In this document: piece after piece, positions 54,066 through 64,000 of the stretch
Layout: every line of letters starts with the position of its first letter
Numbering within the stretch: the first letter of the stretch is position 1
Source of the DNA: Novosphingobium sp. 18050
GTDB lineage: Bacteria > Pseudomonadota > Alphaproteobacteria > Sphingomonadales > Sphingomonadaceae
Direction of reading: 5' to 3'
DNA length: 64,000 nt
Assembly: GCF_902706195.1 (NCBI RefSeq)
Contig: NZ_CACSJO010000022.1
Span: 1 to 64,000 of the forward strand
Notes under the pieces: generated by a model
What the model saw: only the letters and a program-made list of their open reading frames with translations
Database searches by the model: none
What the model was told of the DNA's origin: nothing
Made by a program: the position numbers and the translations under genes

Positions 54066-55430
54066 TTACGCCGGCGTGAGCCCTTCCAGCCACGGGGCAA
54101 TTTCGTCCTTGGCGCGGCCGGTGTAGGCCTCCTTGCGCTGTTTCTTCTTCACGTCGTGCAGCGGCGGGAACAGGCCGAAGTTGATGTTCATCGGCTGATA
54201 GGTTTCCGCCTCGGCATCGCCGGTGATGTGTGAGAGCAGGGCGCCTAGCGCTGTCGTGCGTGGCGGAGCCTGCCATTCGCGGCCTGCCAGCTCGGCGCTC
54301 GCCATCAGCCCTGCCATGAGACCCACCGCAGCGCTTTCGACATAGCCTTCGCAGCCTGTGATCTGCCCGGCGAAGCGGACGTGCGGCGCAGATTTCAGGC
54401 GCAAGGTCCGGTCCAGAAGGATCGGCGAGTTTAGGAACGTGTTGCGGTGAAGGCCGCCCAGCCGCGCAAACTCGGCGTTTTCGAGGCCGGGAATTGTGCG
54501 GAACAGCTTCACCTGCTCGGCATGCTTGAGCTTGGTCTGGAAGCCGACCATGTTCCAGATCGTGCCGAGCTTGTTGTCCTGGCGCAGCTGCACGACGGCA
54601 TGGGGCCAGCGGCCGTTCGGATGCTCGGGCGTTGCCCAGTGCGGATTGTCGAGGCCGACCGGTTTCATCGGGCCGAAGCGCAGGGTATCCACGCCGCGCT
54701 CGGCCATGACTTCGATGGGCATGCAGCCGTCGAAATAGGGGGTGTTGGCTTCCCATTCCTTGAACGAGGTCTTCTCGCCTTCAACCAGGCCTTTGTGAAA
54801 AGCGAGGTACTGCTCCTCGTTCATAGGGCAGTTGATGTAGTCCTTGGTCTCGCCCTTGTCCCAGCGCGAGGCCATCCAGCACACGTCCATGTCGATCGAT
54901 TCGTGATAGACGATCGGCGCGATGGCATCGAAGAAAGCGAGGCTGTCGGCGCCGGTCGCCTGCCCGATCGAACCGGCCAGCGCCTCTGCGGTCAGCGGGC
55001 CCGTAGCGACGATGGTCATGCCGGCATCGGGCAGGGCGTCGACGCGCTCGCGGAAGATATCGACATTCGGCAGGGCTGAGAGGCGCGCCTCCACCTCGGC
55101 GGAGAACACGTCGCGGTCCACGGCCAGCGCGGAGCCGGCGGGAACTTCCGCAGTTGCCGCCGCCGACATGATGAGCGAATCGCAGAGGCGCATCTCGTGG
55201 TGGAGCAGGCCGACTGCATTCTTTTCGCTATCGTCGGACCGGAACGAGTTGGAGCAGACCAGTTCTGCCAGCCCGTCGCCCTGGTGGGCGGGGCTGCGTT
55301 CTCCGGTCCCGCGCATTTCGGAAAGGCGGACCCGGAAACCCCGGCGGCCCAGCTGCCACGCAGCTTCGCTTCCTGCGAGGCCGCCGCCGATGATGTGAAC
55401 GTCGTATGTCGAGCCGGAGTCTTTTGTCAT
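54066..55430 (-). CDS. trmFO: tRNA (uracil-5)-methyltransferase TrmFO, folate-dependent
   Basis: Methylates U54 of tRNA using 5,10-methylenetetrahydrofolate and FADH2. The 454-residue protein has the FAD motif [53 protein letters not shown] (catalytic Cys region) and [19 protein letters not shown] 55430 is preferred to GTG 55436. This is the folate/FAD type, not the SAM-dependent TrmA of enterobacteria. Confidence 0.96.
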   Translation of the reverse strand: MTKDSGSTYDVHIIGGGLAGSEAAWQLGRRGFRVRLSEMRGTGERSPAHQGDGLAELVCSNSFRSDDSEKNAVGLLHHEMRLCDSLIMSAAATAEVPAGSALAVDRDVFSAEVEARLSALPNVDIFRERVDALPDAGMTIVATGPLTAEALAGSIGQATGADSLAFFDAIAPIVYHESIDMDVCWMASRWDKGETKDYINCPMNEEQYLAFHKGLVEGEKTSFKEWEANTPYFDGCMPIEVMAERGVDTLRFGPMKPVGLDNPHWATPEHPNGRWPHAVVQLRQDNKLGTIWNMVGFQTKLKHAEQVKLFRTIPGLENAEFARLGGLHRNTFLNSPILLDRTLRLKSAPHVRFAGQITGCEGYVESAAVGLMAGLMASAELAGREWQAPPRTTALGALLSHITGDAEAETYQPMNINFGLFPPLHDVKKKQRKEAYTGRAKDEIAPWLEGLTPA

Positions 55431-55521
55431 GGGCACCGCCTAGCCGGTATGGGGGGCATGGAAAAGGCCTCGCTCACCTGCCATAGCCGCAGGCAAGAAC
55501 GAACCGACGAGAAAGACCAAG

Positions 55522-56175
55522 ATGCCCAAGCGCGCCCTGATCGAACGCCGACCCTGGCTGCTGGGAAGCATGGTGCTGGCACTGGCCTGGCTCTGGCTGC
55601 AGGGCAGCGACACGCCGGGGCTTTACCTGCTGCTGCTCAAGGCTGCGCCGTTGCTGCTGCTGGCGGTTTATGGGGTGCTGCGCCACCGCGGGAATGACAC
55701 ACGGTCGCTGGCGGGAATGCTCGCTTTGCAGGCGATCGGCTCGGCGCTGATGGATTATATGCCGCTGATCGCCCTCAATGCATTGCTGGTCGCCTACTTG
55801 ATCGGACTGGGTATGTTCCTTGTCCACCGCCGCGCAGTGATGGACGGCGGGCGGCGCGCCTCGGCGCTGGCCCTGACGCTGGGCACGCCGCTGCTATGCT
55901 ACTTTGCAGCGGAGCGTGCTGGCGTGGGTGTGCCTCTGTTCCTTGGTCTGGCGCTCGGCGGCATGGCTGCTTCCGCGTGGATCAGCACATTCCCGCGCTC
56001 GCGGGTTGGATTGGGAGCGGCGCTGATCGTTGCAGGCAACGTACTGGGAATTGCCGCAATGGGTGGGTTTTCACCTGCAATCGCGATGGCAGCATGGCCG
56101 CTGTTTTATCTTGGCAACCTGATACTGGCGACGGGCGTCGCCGGGGAACTGCGCCTGCGCGAAGATGTCTTCTGA
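55522..56175 (+). CDS. YhhN/TMEM86-like membrane protein (putative lysoplasmalogenase family)
   Basis: A 217-residue protein of seven or eight hydrophobic helices with short loops (WLLGSMVLALAWLWL, LLLLKAAPLLLLAVYGVL, SALMDYMPLIALNALLVAYL and others). The overall helix pattern and LLLKAAPLLLLAVY resemble the YhhN family, whose animal members cleave lysoplasmalogens. The usual early Asp motif is only partly kept (IGSALMDYM). The bacterial function is unknown. It is divergent from trmFO across 91 bp. Confidence 0.6.
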   Translation: MPKRALIERRPWLLGSMVLALAWLWLQGSDTPGLYLLLLKAAPLLLLAVYGVLRHRGNDTRSLAGMLALQAIGSALMDYMPLIALNALLVAYLIGLGMFLVHRRAVMDGGRRASALALTLGTPLLCYFAAERAGVGVPLFLGLALGGMAASAWISTFPRSRVGLGAALIVAGNVLGIAAMGGFSPAIAMAAWPLFYLGNLILATGVAGELRLREDVF

Positions 56176-56393
56176 CGAACGCTTCCGCATTGCCGACGCG
56201 CCGAACCCCCGCTGGGGAATGCACGATAATTCAACGTTCTTAAGGGATAACGCCTTGGTGTCGGGAGCCCCTGTGCTTGCGGCGAGATGGTTTTCGCCTT
56301 CGCACGCGAACTGCGACTAACAACCGAGTTCGGTATTTTTATCATGCTGCAGCCCATGTCGTCATTGCCAATGCGACGACGAACGGTGGCCGA

Positions 56394-56740
56394 TCAGATC
56401 GGGAGCTGCAGCGTACCGTTTTCGTCGCGCTTCACCGGAGCATGCGACAGAACCGCCGAGATGGGCAGGTCCGCGTAGATATGCGGGAACAATGCTCCGC
56501 CGCGCGAGACTTCCCATTTTACCGAATTGCCCAGCGCGGTGAGGTCGACCACGGCGATATGCAGGTCGTCCTGCCCGGCGAAGTGCTTGTCCAGCGTGCC
56601 CTGCGCCTGCGGAGCAGCGGACAGGTGAATGTACCCATCCGCGATGTCCACCGGCGCTCCGGCGAACGTCCCGTCGGCGAGCAGCCGTGCAAGCTGCTCG
56701 CCGGTCAGGATCTTGTAGGCGACGGTATCCGCCGCCGCGC

Positions 56741-56744
<4 letters not shown>
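56394..56744 (-). CDS. DUF952 protein
   Basis: A 116-residue DUF952 protein with the family pattern AYKILTGEQLARLLADG, DGYIHLSAAPQAQGTLDKHFAG and RGGALFPHIYADLPISAV. The fold resembles ADP-ribosyltransferases with conserved His and Tyr, but no activity is established. Its GTG start at 56744 overlaps the gyrA stop by four bases (GTGA), so it is translated from the gyrA mRNA. The following 218-bp gap to 56176 shows no feature I can support. Confidence 0.88.
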
Positions 56745-59506
<2,762 letters not shown>

Positions 59507-59820
59507 GCGTTGCTGTCGCCAGATTGCTGCGGGAAAGGGTTGATGGACCGCCCTAGGACATGCGCGGGGCGAATGCCACCTGAACCACGCCGCCGGGGCA
59601 GGGCAGTTTGGCGTTTTCCACACATATGCACGGGAACCCTGAACGGGTGCGACGAATTGCATTCAATGAGCGTTCAACGGTGTCCACCTATTTTGCCGGG
59701 CAGGTTGCCAATCGCTAAATTCGCCGCCAAACCCTGCGGCGCCCTTTTTCGTCCTGCTTTCGGGCAGGGCATCGTCTGCTTGCAGCAGAATTTGTTTTGT
59801 CTTGAGAGGAGTTAGCCTAG
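59507..59820. other. 314-bp intergenic region between gyrA and an exported repeat protein gene
   Basis: Divergent promoter region for gyrA (minus) and the gene at 59821 (plus). I see no gene inside. Small structures are present: GCCGC/GCGGC (59723-59727 and 59736-59740) followed by a T5 run, and a CCTGC/GCAGG hairpin near 59753-59768, both upstream of the GAGAGGAG Shine-Dalgarno at about 59801-59808. No convincing promoter hexamers stand out. Confidence 0.6.
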
Positions 59821-61173
59821 ATGGCTCGCAAGTTCCTTGTTTCCCGTGCCGCCCTCGCCATCGCCCTTTCGAGCGGACTGGCCGTCGCGGTCTCAACGCC
59901 TGCAATGGCTGCCAAGAAAGAGAAGAAGGAAGCCGCAGGCGGCAAGTTCTCGCCCGAATTCGTGAAGGTCGCACAGCCGCTGCAGAAGGCAATGGAAGCT
60001 GCGGTTGCCGCGCTGGGCGGTCAGCAGACCCCCGAAGCGATGGCCACTGCCAAGCAGGCGTTCGACACCGCTGCGGGCGGTGACGGCAAGGCCGCGTTCC
60101 AGGCAGCTGTGCCGGCTGCAACCACGCCGGACGATAAGAACGCTCTCGGTTCGATGATGCGTAACTTCGGCATCATCTCGAAGGATCTCGCGCTTAAGCA
60201 GCAGGGCAACATGATGCTGCTCGAAAGCGGCAAGCTCGATGCGGCAGCTTTGGGCACCACCAATTACGATTCTGGCATCACAGCTTACCAGCTTAAGGAC
60301 TATGCCAATGCGGCGAAGTACCTGAAGGCTGCCAAGGACGGTGGCTTCGCCGATTCTTCGGGCCAACTGGACCTCGTCCTCGCCGACTCGTACAAGCGCA
60401 ACAACAATCCCGAAGCCGCACTGCAGATGGCCAAGGACGACGTCGCCGCAGCGCAGGCGAAGGGCACCGCGCCTTCGGAAACCGCGCTGCGTAATGTGCT
60501 TCAGCAGACCTACACCGCCAAGCAGCTTGCACCTTCGACCGAATATGCTGCGCTTCTCGGCCAGTATTACCCGTCGAGCTGGGGCACGTCGATCTCGGTC
60601 GTTCGCCAGCTTTCCTCGCTGCCGCGTGACCAGAACCTTGACCTCATGCGCCTGATGTTCGTCACTGGCGGCATGGCTGAAAAGCGCGATTACTTCGAGT
60701 ACATCGAGAATGTCGATCCGCGCGCGTTCCCGGGCGAAGCAGTCAAGGTGATGCAGGACGGCCTCGCCAAGGGCAAGCTGACCCAGGCCGAGGTCGGCGC
60801 TGACCTGTCGAACTCGCAGGGTCGCGTGGCTGGTGACAAGGCCTCGCTGCCCGCAACCGAGCGTGATGCCAACAAGCCCGGCGCCACCGCCGCGACAGTC
60901 GTTGCAGCCGGTGACGTGTTCCTGAGCTACGACCAGCCCGCCAAGGCAGAGACGTTCTACGCCAAGGCGATCTCGATGCCGGGCGTGGATGCCAACAAGG
61001 TCGCGCTGCGTCTGGGCATGTCGCAGACGCTTTCGGGCAAGTATGCCGATGCGCAGACCAACTTCGCGAAGGTCACCGGCACCCGCCAGCCCGTCGCCAA
61101 GCTGTGGTCGGCCTATGCCAAGAGCAAGTCGGCTCCGGCTGCAGGGGCAACGGCGCCAGCAGCCACGAACTGA
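59821..61173 (+). CDS. Exported TPR-like repeat protein, sphingomonad type
   Basis: A 450-residue periplasmic protein. The signal peptide (VSRAALAIALSSGLAVAVS, cleavage after AMA) is followed by Lys/Glu-rich residues and then helical repeats of TPR character (YDSGITAYQLKDYANAAKYLKAA, QLDLVLADSYKRNNNPEAALQMA, AKAETFYAKAISMPGVD). No catalytic motif is visible; the C terminus is Ala/Pro-rich. A strong Shine-Dalgarno and a strong terminator suggest high expression. Probable role as a scaffold in the envelope; specific function unknown. Confidence 0.8.
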   Translation: MARKFLVSRAALAIALSSGLAVAVSTPAMAAKKEKKEAAGGKFSPEFVKVAQPLQKAMEAAVAALGGQQTPEAMATAKQAFDTAAGGDGKAAFQAAVPAATTPDDKNALGSMMRNFGIISKDLALKQQGNMMLLESGKLDAAALGTTNYDSGITAYQLKDYANAAKYLKAAKDGGFADSSGQLDLVLADSYKRNNNPEAALQMAKDDVAAAQAKGTAPSETALRNVLQQTYTAKQLAPSTEYAALLGQYYPSSWGTSISVVRQLSSLPRDQNLDLMRLMFVTGGMAEKRDYFEYIENVDPRAFPGEAVKVMQDGLAKGKLTQAEVGADLSNSQGRVAGDKASLPATERDANKPGATAATVVAAGDVFLSYDQPAKAETFYAKAISMPGVDANKVALRLGMSQTLSGKYADAQTNFAKVTGTRQPVAKLWSAYAKSKSAPAAGATAPAATN

Positions 61174-61192
61174 TTTTTTCGGATCACCAAGG

Positions 61193-61222
61193 AAAAGGGC
61201 GACGGTTTCCCGTCGCCCTTTT
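61193..61222 (+). terminator. Rho-independent terminator after the exported TPR-like protein gene
   Basis: A 13-bp stem AAAAGGGCGACGG (61193-61205) with its complement (61210-61222), a TTTC loop and a T-run continuing to 61224. It lies 19 bp after the stop codon and just before the convergent carbonic anhydrase gene. Confidence 0.92.
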
Positions 61223-61246
61223 TTGTTGTCCGGTGGGGCGGGAGCC

Positions 61247-61888
61247 TCAATCAACCGGAGCGAATTTGCCGCTATCTTCGTCCATCAGGTGCAGCACGCC
61301 GTCGGCGATTGCGAAGAACGCACCGCGCAGTCTGAGTTCGCCCTTGGCAACCTTACTTTTCACGCAGGGGAAGGTCATCAGGTTGTCGAGGCTGACCTTC
61401 ACCGCCGCCTGCTCCATCGCGCGCTCGGCGTCGCGTCCGGTGGTGCCGTAAGTCTTGGCGACCGGTTCACGCGCTTCGTCGAGCATCGAGATCCAGTCCG
61501 CCACGAAGCCGCCCTGGCCAACCTCGGCGCCTTTGAGGTCCTGCGTCAGCGCCGCCTTGCAGCCGCCGCACAGGCCGTGCCCCATCACCACGACTTCTTT
61601 CACCTTGAGCACCTGCACCGCGAATTCCAGCGCGGCGGAGACGCCGTGATGGCCGGGAGTCGTCTCGAAGGGCGGCACGAGCGCCGCCACATTGCGCACC
61701 ACGAAGATGGTGCCCGGATCGACGTCGAAAATCTGGCTGGGATCGACGCGGCTGTCGGAACAGGCGATAACCATGACCTCGGGCGCCTGGCCCTGGCCTA
61801 GTTGGTCCCAGCGCTCACGATTGTGGGACCAGCCGGTGGTGCGGAAGCGATGATAGCCGGCGAGAAGGTGGTTCAGCACTTCGGTCAT
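61247..61888 (-). CDS. Beta-class carbonic anhydrase
   Basis: Interconverts CO2 and bicarbonate. The 213-residue protein carries the zinc site Cys43 with the Asp45-Arg47 dyad (IACSDSRVDP), His104 and Cys107 (VMGHGLCGGC), plus NVAALVPPFE and GVSAALEFAVQVL of the beta-CA fold. No signal peptide, so cytosolic. It is divergent from lipA across 94 bp. Confidence 0.95.
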   Translation of the reverse strand: MTEVLNHLLAGYHRFRTTGWSHNRERWDQLGQGQAPEVMVIACSDSRVDPSQIFDVDPGTIFVVRNVAALVPPFETTPGHHGVSAALEFAVQVLKVKEVVVMGHGLCGGCKAALTQDLKGAEVGQGGFVADWISMLDEAREPVAKTYGTTGRDAERAMEQAAVKVSLDNLMTFPCVKSKVAKGELRLRGAFFAIADGVLHLMDEDSGKFAPVD

Positions 61889-61982
61889 GGATGGGGGCTC
61901 CTGCTGGGTGTGAGGACTTCGCTTTTCCTTACTCCGGATATTCCTGCTGGCAAGGTTGCGTCCATATGACTATCTGGACGGC

Positions 61983-62951
61983 ATGAACGATCTTTCTTCC
62001 GTGCCGACCCCCGAAGAAACACCGCAGCGCCAGCGCAAGCCGGACTGGATTCGCGTGAAGGCGCCGACCAGCAAGGGTTACGGCGAGACACGCCAGCTCA
62101 TGCGCGACCTCAAGCTCAATACCGTGTGCGAGGAGGCAGCCTGCCCCAATATTGGGGAGTGCTGGACCAAGAAACACGCGACGGTGATGATCCTGGGCGA
62201 TACTTGCACCCGTGCCTGCGCTTTTTGCAACGTGAAGACCGGCATGCCCGGCCGCGTCGATCCGGCAGAGCCCGCAAACGTCGCCGAACTGGCGCTGAAG
62301 ACCGGCCTTGAGCATATCGTCATCACATCGGTCGACCGCGACGACCTGCCCGATGGCGGCGCCTCGCAGTTCGTGAAGGTGATCGAGGCAATCCGCGCCG
62401 CCACCCCCTCGACTACGATCGAGATCCTGACGCCGGACTTCCGAAACAAAATGCAGCGTGCGGTCGAAGCCATCGTCATGGCGCGTCCGGACGTCTACAA
62501 CCACAATCTGGAAACCGTGCCCCGCCTTTACCCGACGATCCGCCCCGGCGCGCGTTACTATGCCTCGCTGCGGTTGCTTGAAGAGGTGAAACGCCACGAT
62601 CCGTCGATCTTTACCAAGTCCGGCGTCATGCTGGGTCTGGGCGAGGAGCGCCTCGAAATCCATCAGGTGATGGATGACATGCGCTGTGCCGACATCGATT
62701 TCCTGACGATGGGCCAGTACCTGCGCCCCACGCCCAAGCATGCCGAGGTCAAGGAATTCGTGACCCCGCAAGCATTCAAGGCTTACGGTGCGATCGCCCG
62801 TGCCAAGGGCTTCCTGCAGGTCGCTGCCTCGCCGCTGACGCGCTCCAGCTACCACGCGGGTGCCGATTTCGCCGAGATGCGCGCCGCGCGTGAAGCGAAG
62901 CTGGCCAAGGCGGCGCTTGGCAAAGCTCCTGCGGTTCCCGCGAAGGCCTGA
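61983..62951 (+). CDS. lipA: Lipoyl synthase
   Basis: Radical SAM enzyme inserting two sulfurs into octanoyl-lysyl domains. The 322-residue protein has the auxiliary-cluster cysteines Cys49, Cys54 and Cys60 ([13 protein letters not shown]), the SAM-cluster CTRACAFC (Cys75, Cys79, Cys82) and the terminal RSSYHAG whose Ser binds the auxiliary cluster. ATG 61983 is chosen over an in-frame start at 61956. Its products are the lipoyl domains of pdhB and pdhC, both in this window. Confidence 0.97.
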   Translation: MNDLSSVPTPEETPQRQRKPDWIRVKAPTSKGYGETRQLMRDLKLNTVCEEAACPNIGECWTKKHATVMILGDTCTRACAFCNVKTGMPGRVDPAEPANVAELALKTGLEHIVITSVDRDDLPDGGASQFVKVIEAIRAATPSTTIEILTPDFRNKMQRAVEAIVMARPDVYNHNLETVPRLYPTIRPGARYYASLRLLEEVKRHDPSIFTKSGVMLGLGEERLEIHQVMDDMRCADIDFLTMGQYLRPTPKHAEVKEFVTPQAFKAYGAIARAKGFLQVAASPLTRSSYHAGADFAEMRAAREAKLAKAALGKAPAVPAKA

Positions 62952-62955
62952 CCCC

Positions 62956-63402
62956 GTGCCCGGAATTCACGAAGTCTATCGCCTTCCCTACAGCGCAGAG
63001 CAGATGTTCGACCTGGTGGCCGATGTCGGCCGTTATCAGGAATTCCTGCCCTGGGTGGTCGCCACCCGCGTGAAGTCCGACGACGGCACCGAAATGGTCG
63101 CCGACATGCTCGTCGGCTTCAAGGCGCTGCGCGAAAAGTTCACCTCGCGCGTCGAGAAGGAACGTCCGCGCGAAATCCGCGTGCATTATGTCGACGGGCC
63201 GATGCGCGATCTCGACAACCGCTGGACTTTTCATCCGGTGAGCGAGCACGCCTGCGACATCGAATTCGATGTGAAGTTCTCGTTCCGTAATGCCCTGTTT
63301 GAAAAGCTGGCAGGCCAGTATTTCGACAAGGCCTTCCGCAAGATGGTTGCCGCGTTCGAAACGCGCGCCTCGGAGCTTTACGGGCTTCCGCAGGACGGCT
63401 GA
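62956..63402 (+). CDS. SRPBCC protein of the RatA/Coq10 family
   Basis: A 148-residue START-like protein. YRLPYSAEQMFDLVADVGRYQEFLPWV is the family start, followed by VADMLVGFKALREKFTSRV and the C-terminal helix FEKLAGQYFDKAFRKMVAAFE. Members are Coq10-like ubiquinone-binding chaperones or the RatA ribosome toxin; in alphaproteobacteria beside lipA the ubiquinone role seems more likely. The start is GTG 62956, four bases after the lipA stop. Confidence 0.9.
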   Translation: MPGIHEVYRLPYSAEQMFDLVADVGRYQEFLPWVVATRVKSDDGTEMVADMLVGFKALREKFTSRVEKERPREIRVHYVDGPMRDLDNRWTFHPVSEHACDIEFDVKFSFRNALFEKLAGQYFDKAFRKMVAAFETRASELYGLPQDG

Positions 63403-63417
63403 GGTCACGTCAAGAGC

Positions 63418-63444
63418 GTCGTCCCGGACCTTATCCGGGACGAC
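63418..63444. repeat. Perfect hairpin between convergent genes (dispersed-repeat-like)
   Basis: GTCGTCCCGGA (63418-63428) and TCCGGGACGAC (63434-63444) pair perfectly over 11 bp with a CCTTA loop. The word CGTCCCGGAC...TCCGGGACG is of a type often repeated in sphingomonad genomes. It lies between the stops of the RatA/Coq10-like and CinA-like genes and can fold on both strands, serving as a bidirectional terminator. Confidence 0.7.
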
Positions 63445-63452
63445 CGGAGATT

Positions 63453-63953
63453 TTACGGCAGCAGCAGTTCCAGCGCGATAATCGCCGCCTGATGCCGGAT
63501 CTCGGCCCGGGTTTTGCCTTCGAGCAGCTTCTGCTCGGCATTGACGTCTTCCTCGCCGCGACGGGCGCAGGCGAAGACTACAGTTCCCACTGGCTTCATC
63601 TCGCTGCCGCCTTCAGGCCCGGCAATGCCGCTGATGGCGACCGCAACGTCCGCGTTGCTCTTCTTGATCGCGCCCTGCGCCATCGCCCAGGCAGTCGCCG
63701 GCGAGACGGCTCCGAACGAATCGATGATATCCGAATGGACGCCCAGCATCTCCGTCTTGGATTCGTTGGAATAGGTTACGAAACCGCGATCCAGGACGGC
63801 TGATGACCCGGGGATTTCGGTCAGTGCCGCACAGACGAGCCCGCCCGTGCAGCTTTCGGCCAGCGCTACGGTGCGGCCCAGCGCCTTGTTTTCGTCGATT
63901 ACCCGCTGGGCGAGCGCGAAGAGGTCTTCGGGGAAGAATGGGTTGTTGGCCAT
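63453..63953 (-). CDS. CinA C-terminal domain / nicotinamide-nucleotide amidase (PncC)
   Basis: A 166-residue stand-alone CinA-C domain that deamidates nicotinamide mononucleotide in NAD recycling. Motifs are VALAESCTGGLVCAAL (catalytic Ser), GFVTYSNESKTEMLGV, ISGIAGPEGGS and PVGTVVFA. The N-terminal competence-damage domain of full-length CinA is absent, as in many alphaproteobacteria. ATG 63953 starts MANNPFFPEDL. Another frame ends 8 bp upstream on the same strand. Confidence 0.93.
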   Translation of the reverse strand: MANNPFFPEDLFALAQRVIDENKALGRTVALAESCTGGLVCAALTEIPGSSAVLDRGFVTYSNESKTEMLGVHSDIIDSFGAVSPATAWAMAQGAIKKSNADVAVAISGIAGPEGGSEMKPVGTVVFACARRGEEDVNAEQKLLEGKTRAEIRHQAAIIALELLLP

Positions 63954-63961
63954 GATGGTCC

Positions 63962-64000
63962 TTAAATCAGCTGCGGCGCTTTAATTAGCTGCGGCACAGG
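63962..64000 (-). CDS. C-terminal end of an unidentified upstream gene
   Basis: A minus-strand frame enters from beyond the window and ends at TAA (63964-63962). Twelve residues are visible, PVPQLIKAPQLI, with the word PQLI repeated and matching AGCTGCGGC repeats in the DNA. Its stop is 8 bp before the CinA-like ATG, the spacing of an operon partner. The sequence is too short to identify. Confidence 0.4.
   Translation of the reverse strand, partial: PVPQLIKAPQLI

Overview
The window is chromosomal DNA from a high-GC alphaproteobacterium, most likely a sphingomonad close to Novosphingobium. This is inferred from recognised protein families and gene order, not from a database search. The main clues are the linked rsmI-yraN-gshB and rph-rdgB-hemW/hrcA-grpE groups, ftsB beside pdhA-pdhB, PhaR, a TonB receptor next to a TPR-sulfotransferase, sphingomonad-type dispersed hairpins with a TTCGACAAGCTC core, and promoter motifs of RpoH and EcfG type. 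No rRNA, tRNA, CRISPR array, prophage or insertion sequence was seen. GTG and TTG starts are common, and one gene appears to start at CTG.

Layout. 0-8.3 kb: start of a lipoprotein gene, then rsmI-yraN-gshB-dedA facing a xerC-hemW-rdgB-rph unit; hrcA-grpE run divergently from rph. 8.4-13.3 kb: a glycine-zipper lipoprotein behind an EcfG-like promoter, a CTG-start HExxH protein coupled to a PCu(A)C copper chaperone, then dnaK behind an RpoH-like promoter, and dnaJ. 13.3-24.5 kb: patatin-like lipase, radA, cvpA, an IscU-like scaffold, phaR with its putative operator, Nudix, an archaeal/eukaryal-type prolyl-tRNA synthetase, DUF805, RNase R and a universal stress protein. 24.6-28.2 kb: pdhC, two hotdog thioesterases and lpdA in one operon. 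28.2-35.6 kb: PilZ protein, GNAT, acs, M20 peptidase, amidohydrolase and a glycosyltransferase.

35.6-44.7 kb is the accessory part: a PYROXD2-like oxidoreductase and a Rieske oxygenase form one operon, controlled through a near-perfect 24-bp palindrome shared with a divergent BetI-like TetR regulator. Beyond it lie an AdiC-like permease, a TonB receptor and a TPR-sulfotransferase. Together these look like an uptake-and-oxidation module for an unidentified, possibly nitrogen-containing, substrate. It is the best candidate here for something undescribed.

44.8-64 kb returns to core functions: a DEAD-box helicase, a Gre-like factor with an ABC-F ATPase, ftsB with a GANTC-bearing palindromic promoter, pdhA-pdhB, trmFO, gyrA, an exported repeat protein, carbonic anhydrase, lipA, a RatA/Coq10-like protein and a CinA/PncC amidase. 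Pyruvate dehydrogenase is thus encoded in two places (E1 at 50.3-52.7 kb, E2/E3 at 24.7-28.2 kb), with lipoyl synthase, which makes its cofactor, also in the window. Acs, PhaR and the thioesterases add further acetyl-CoA handling genes.
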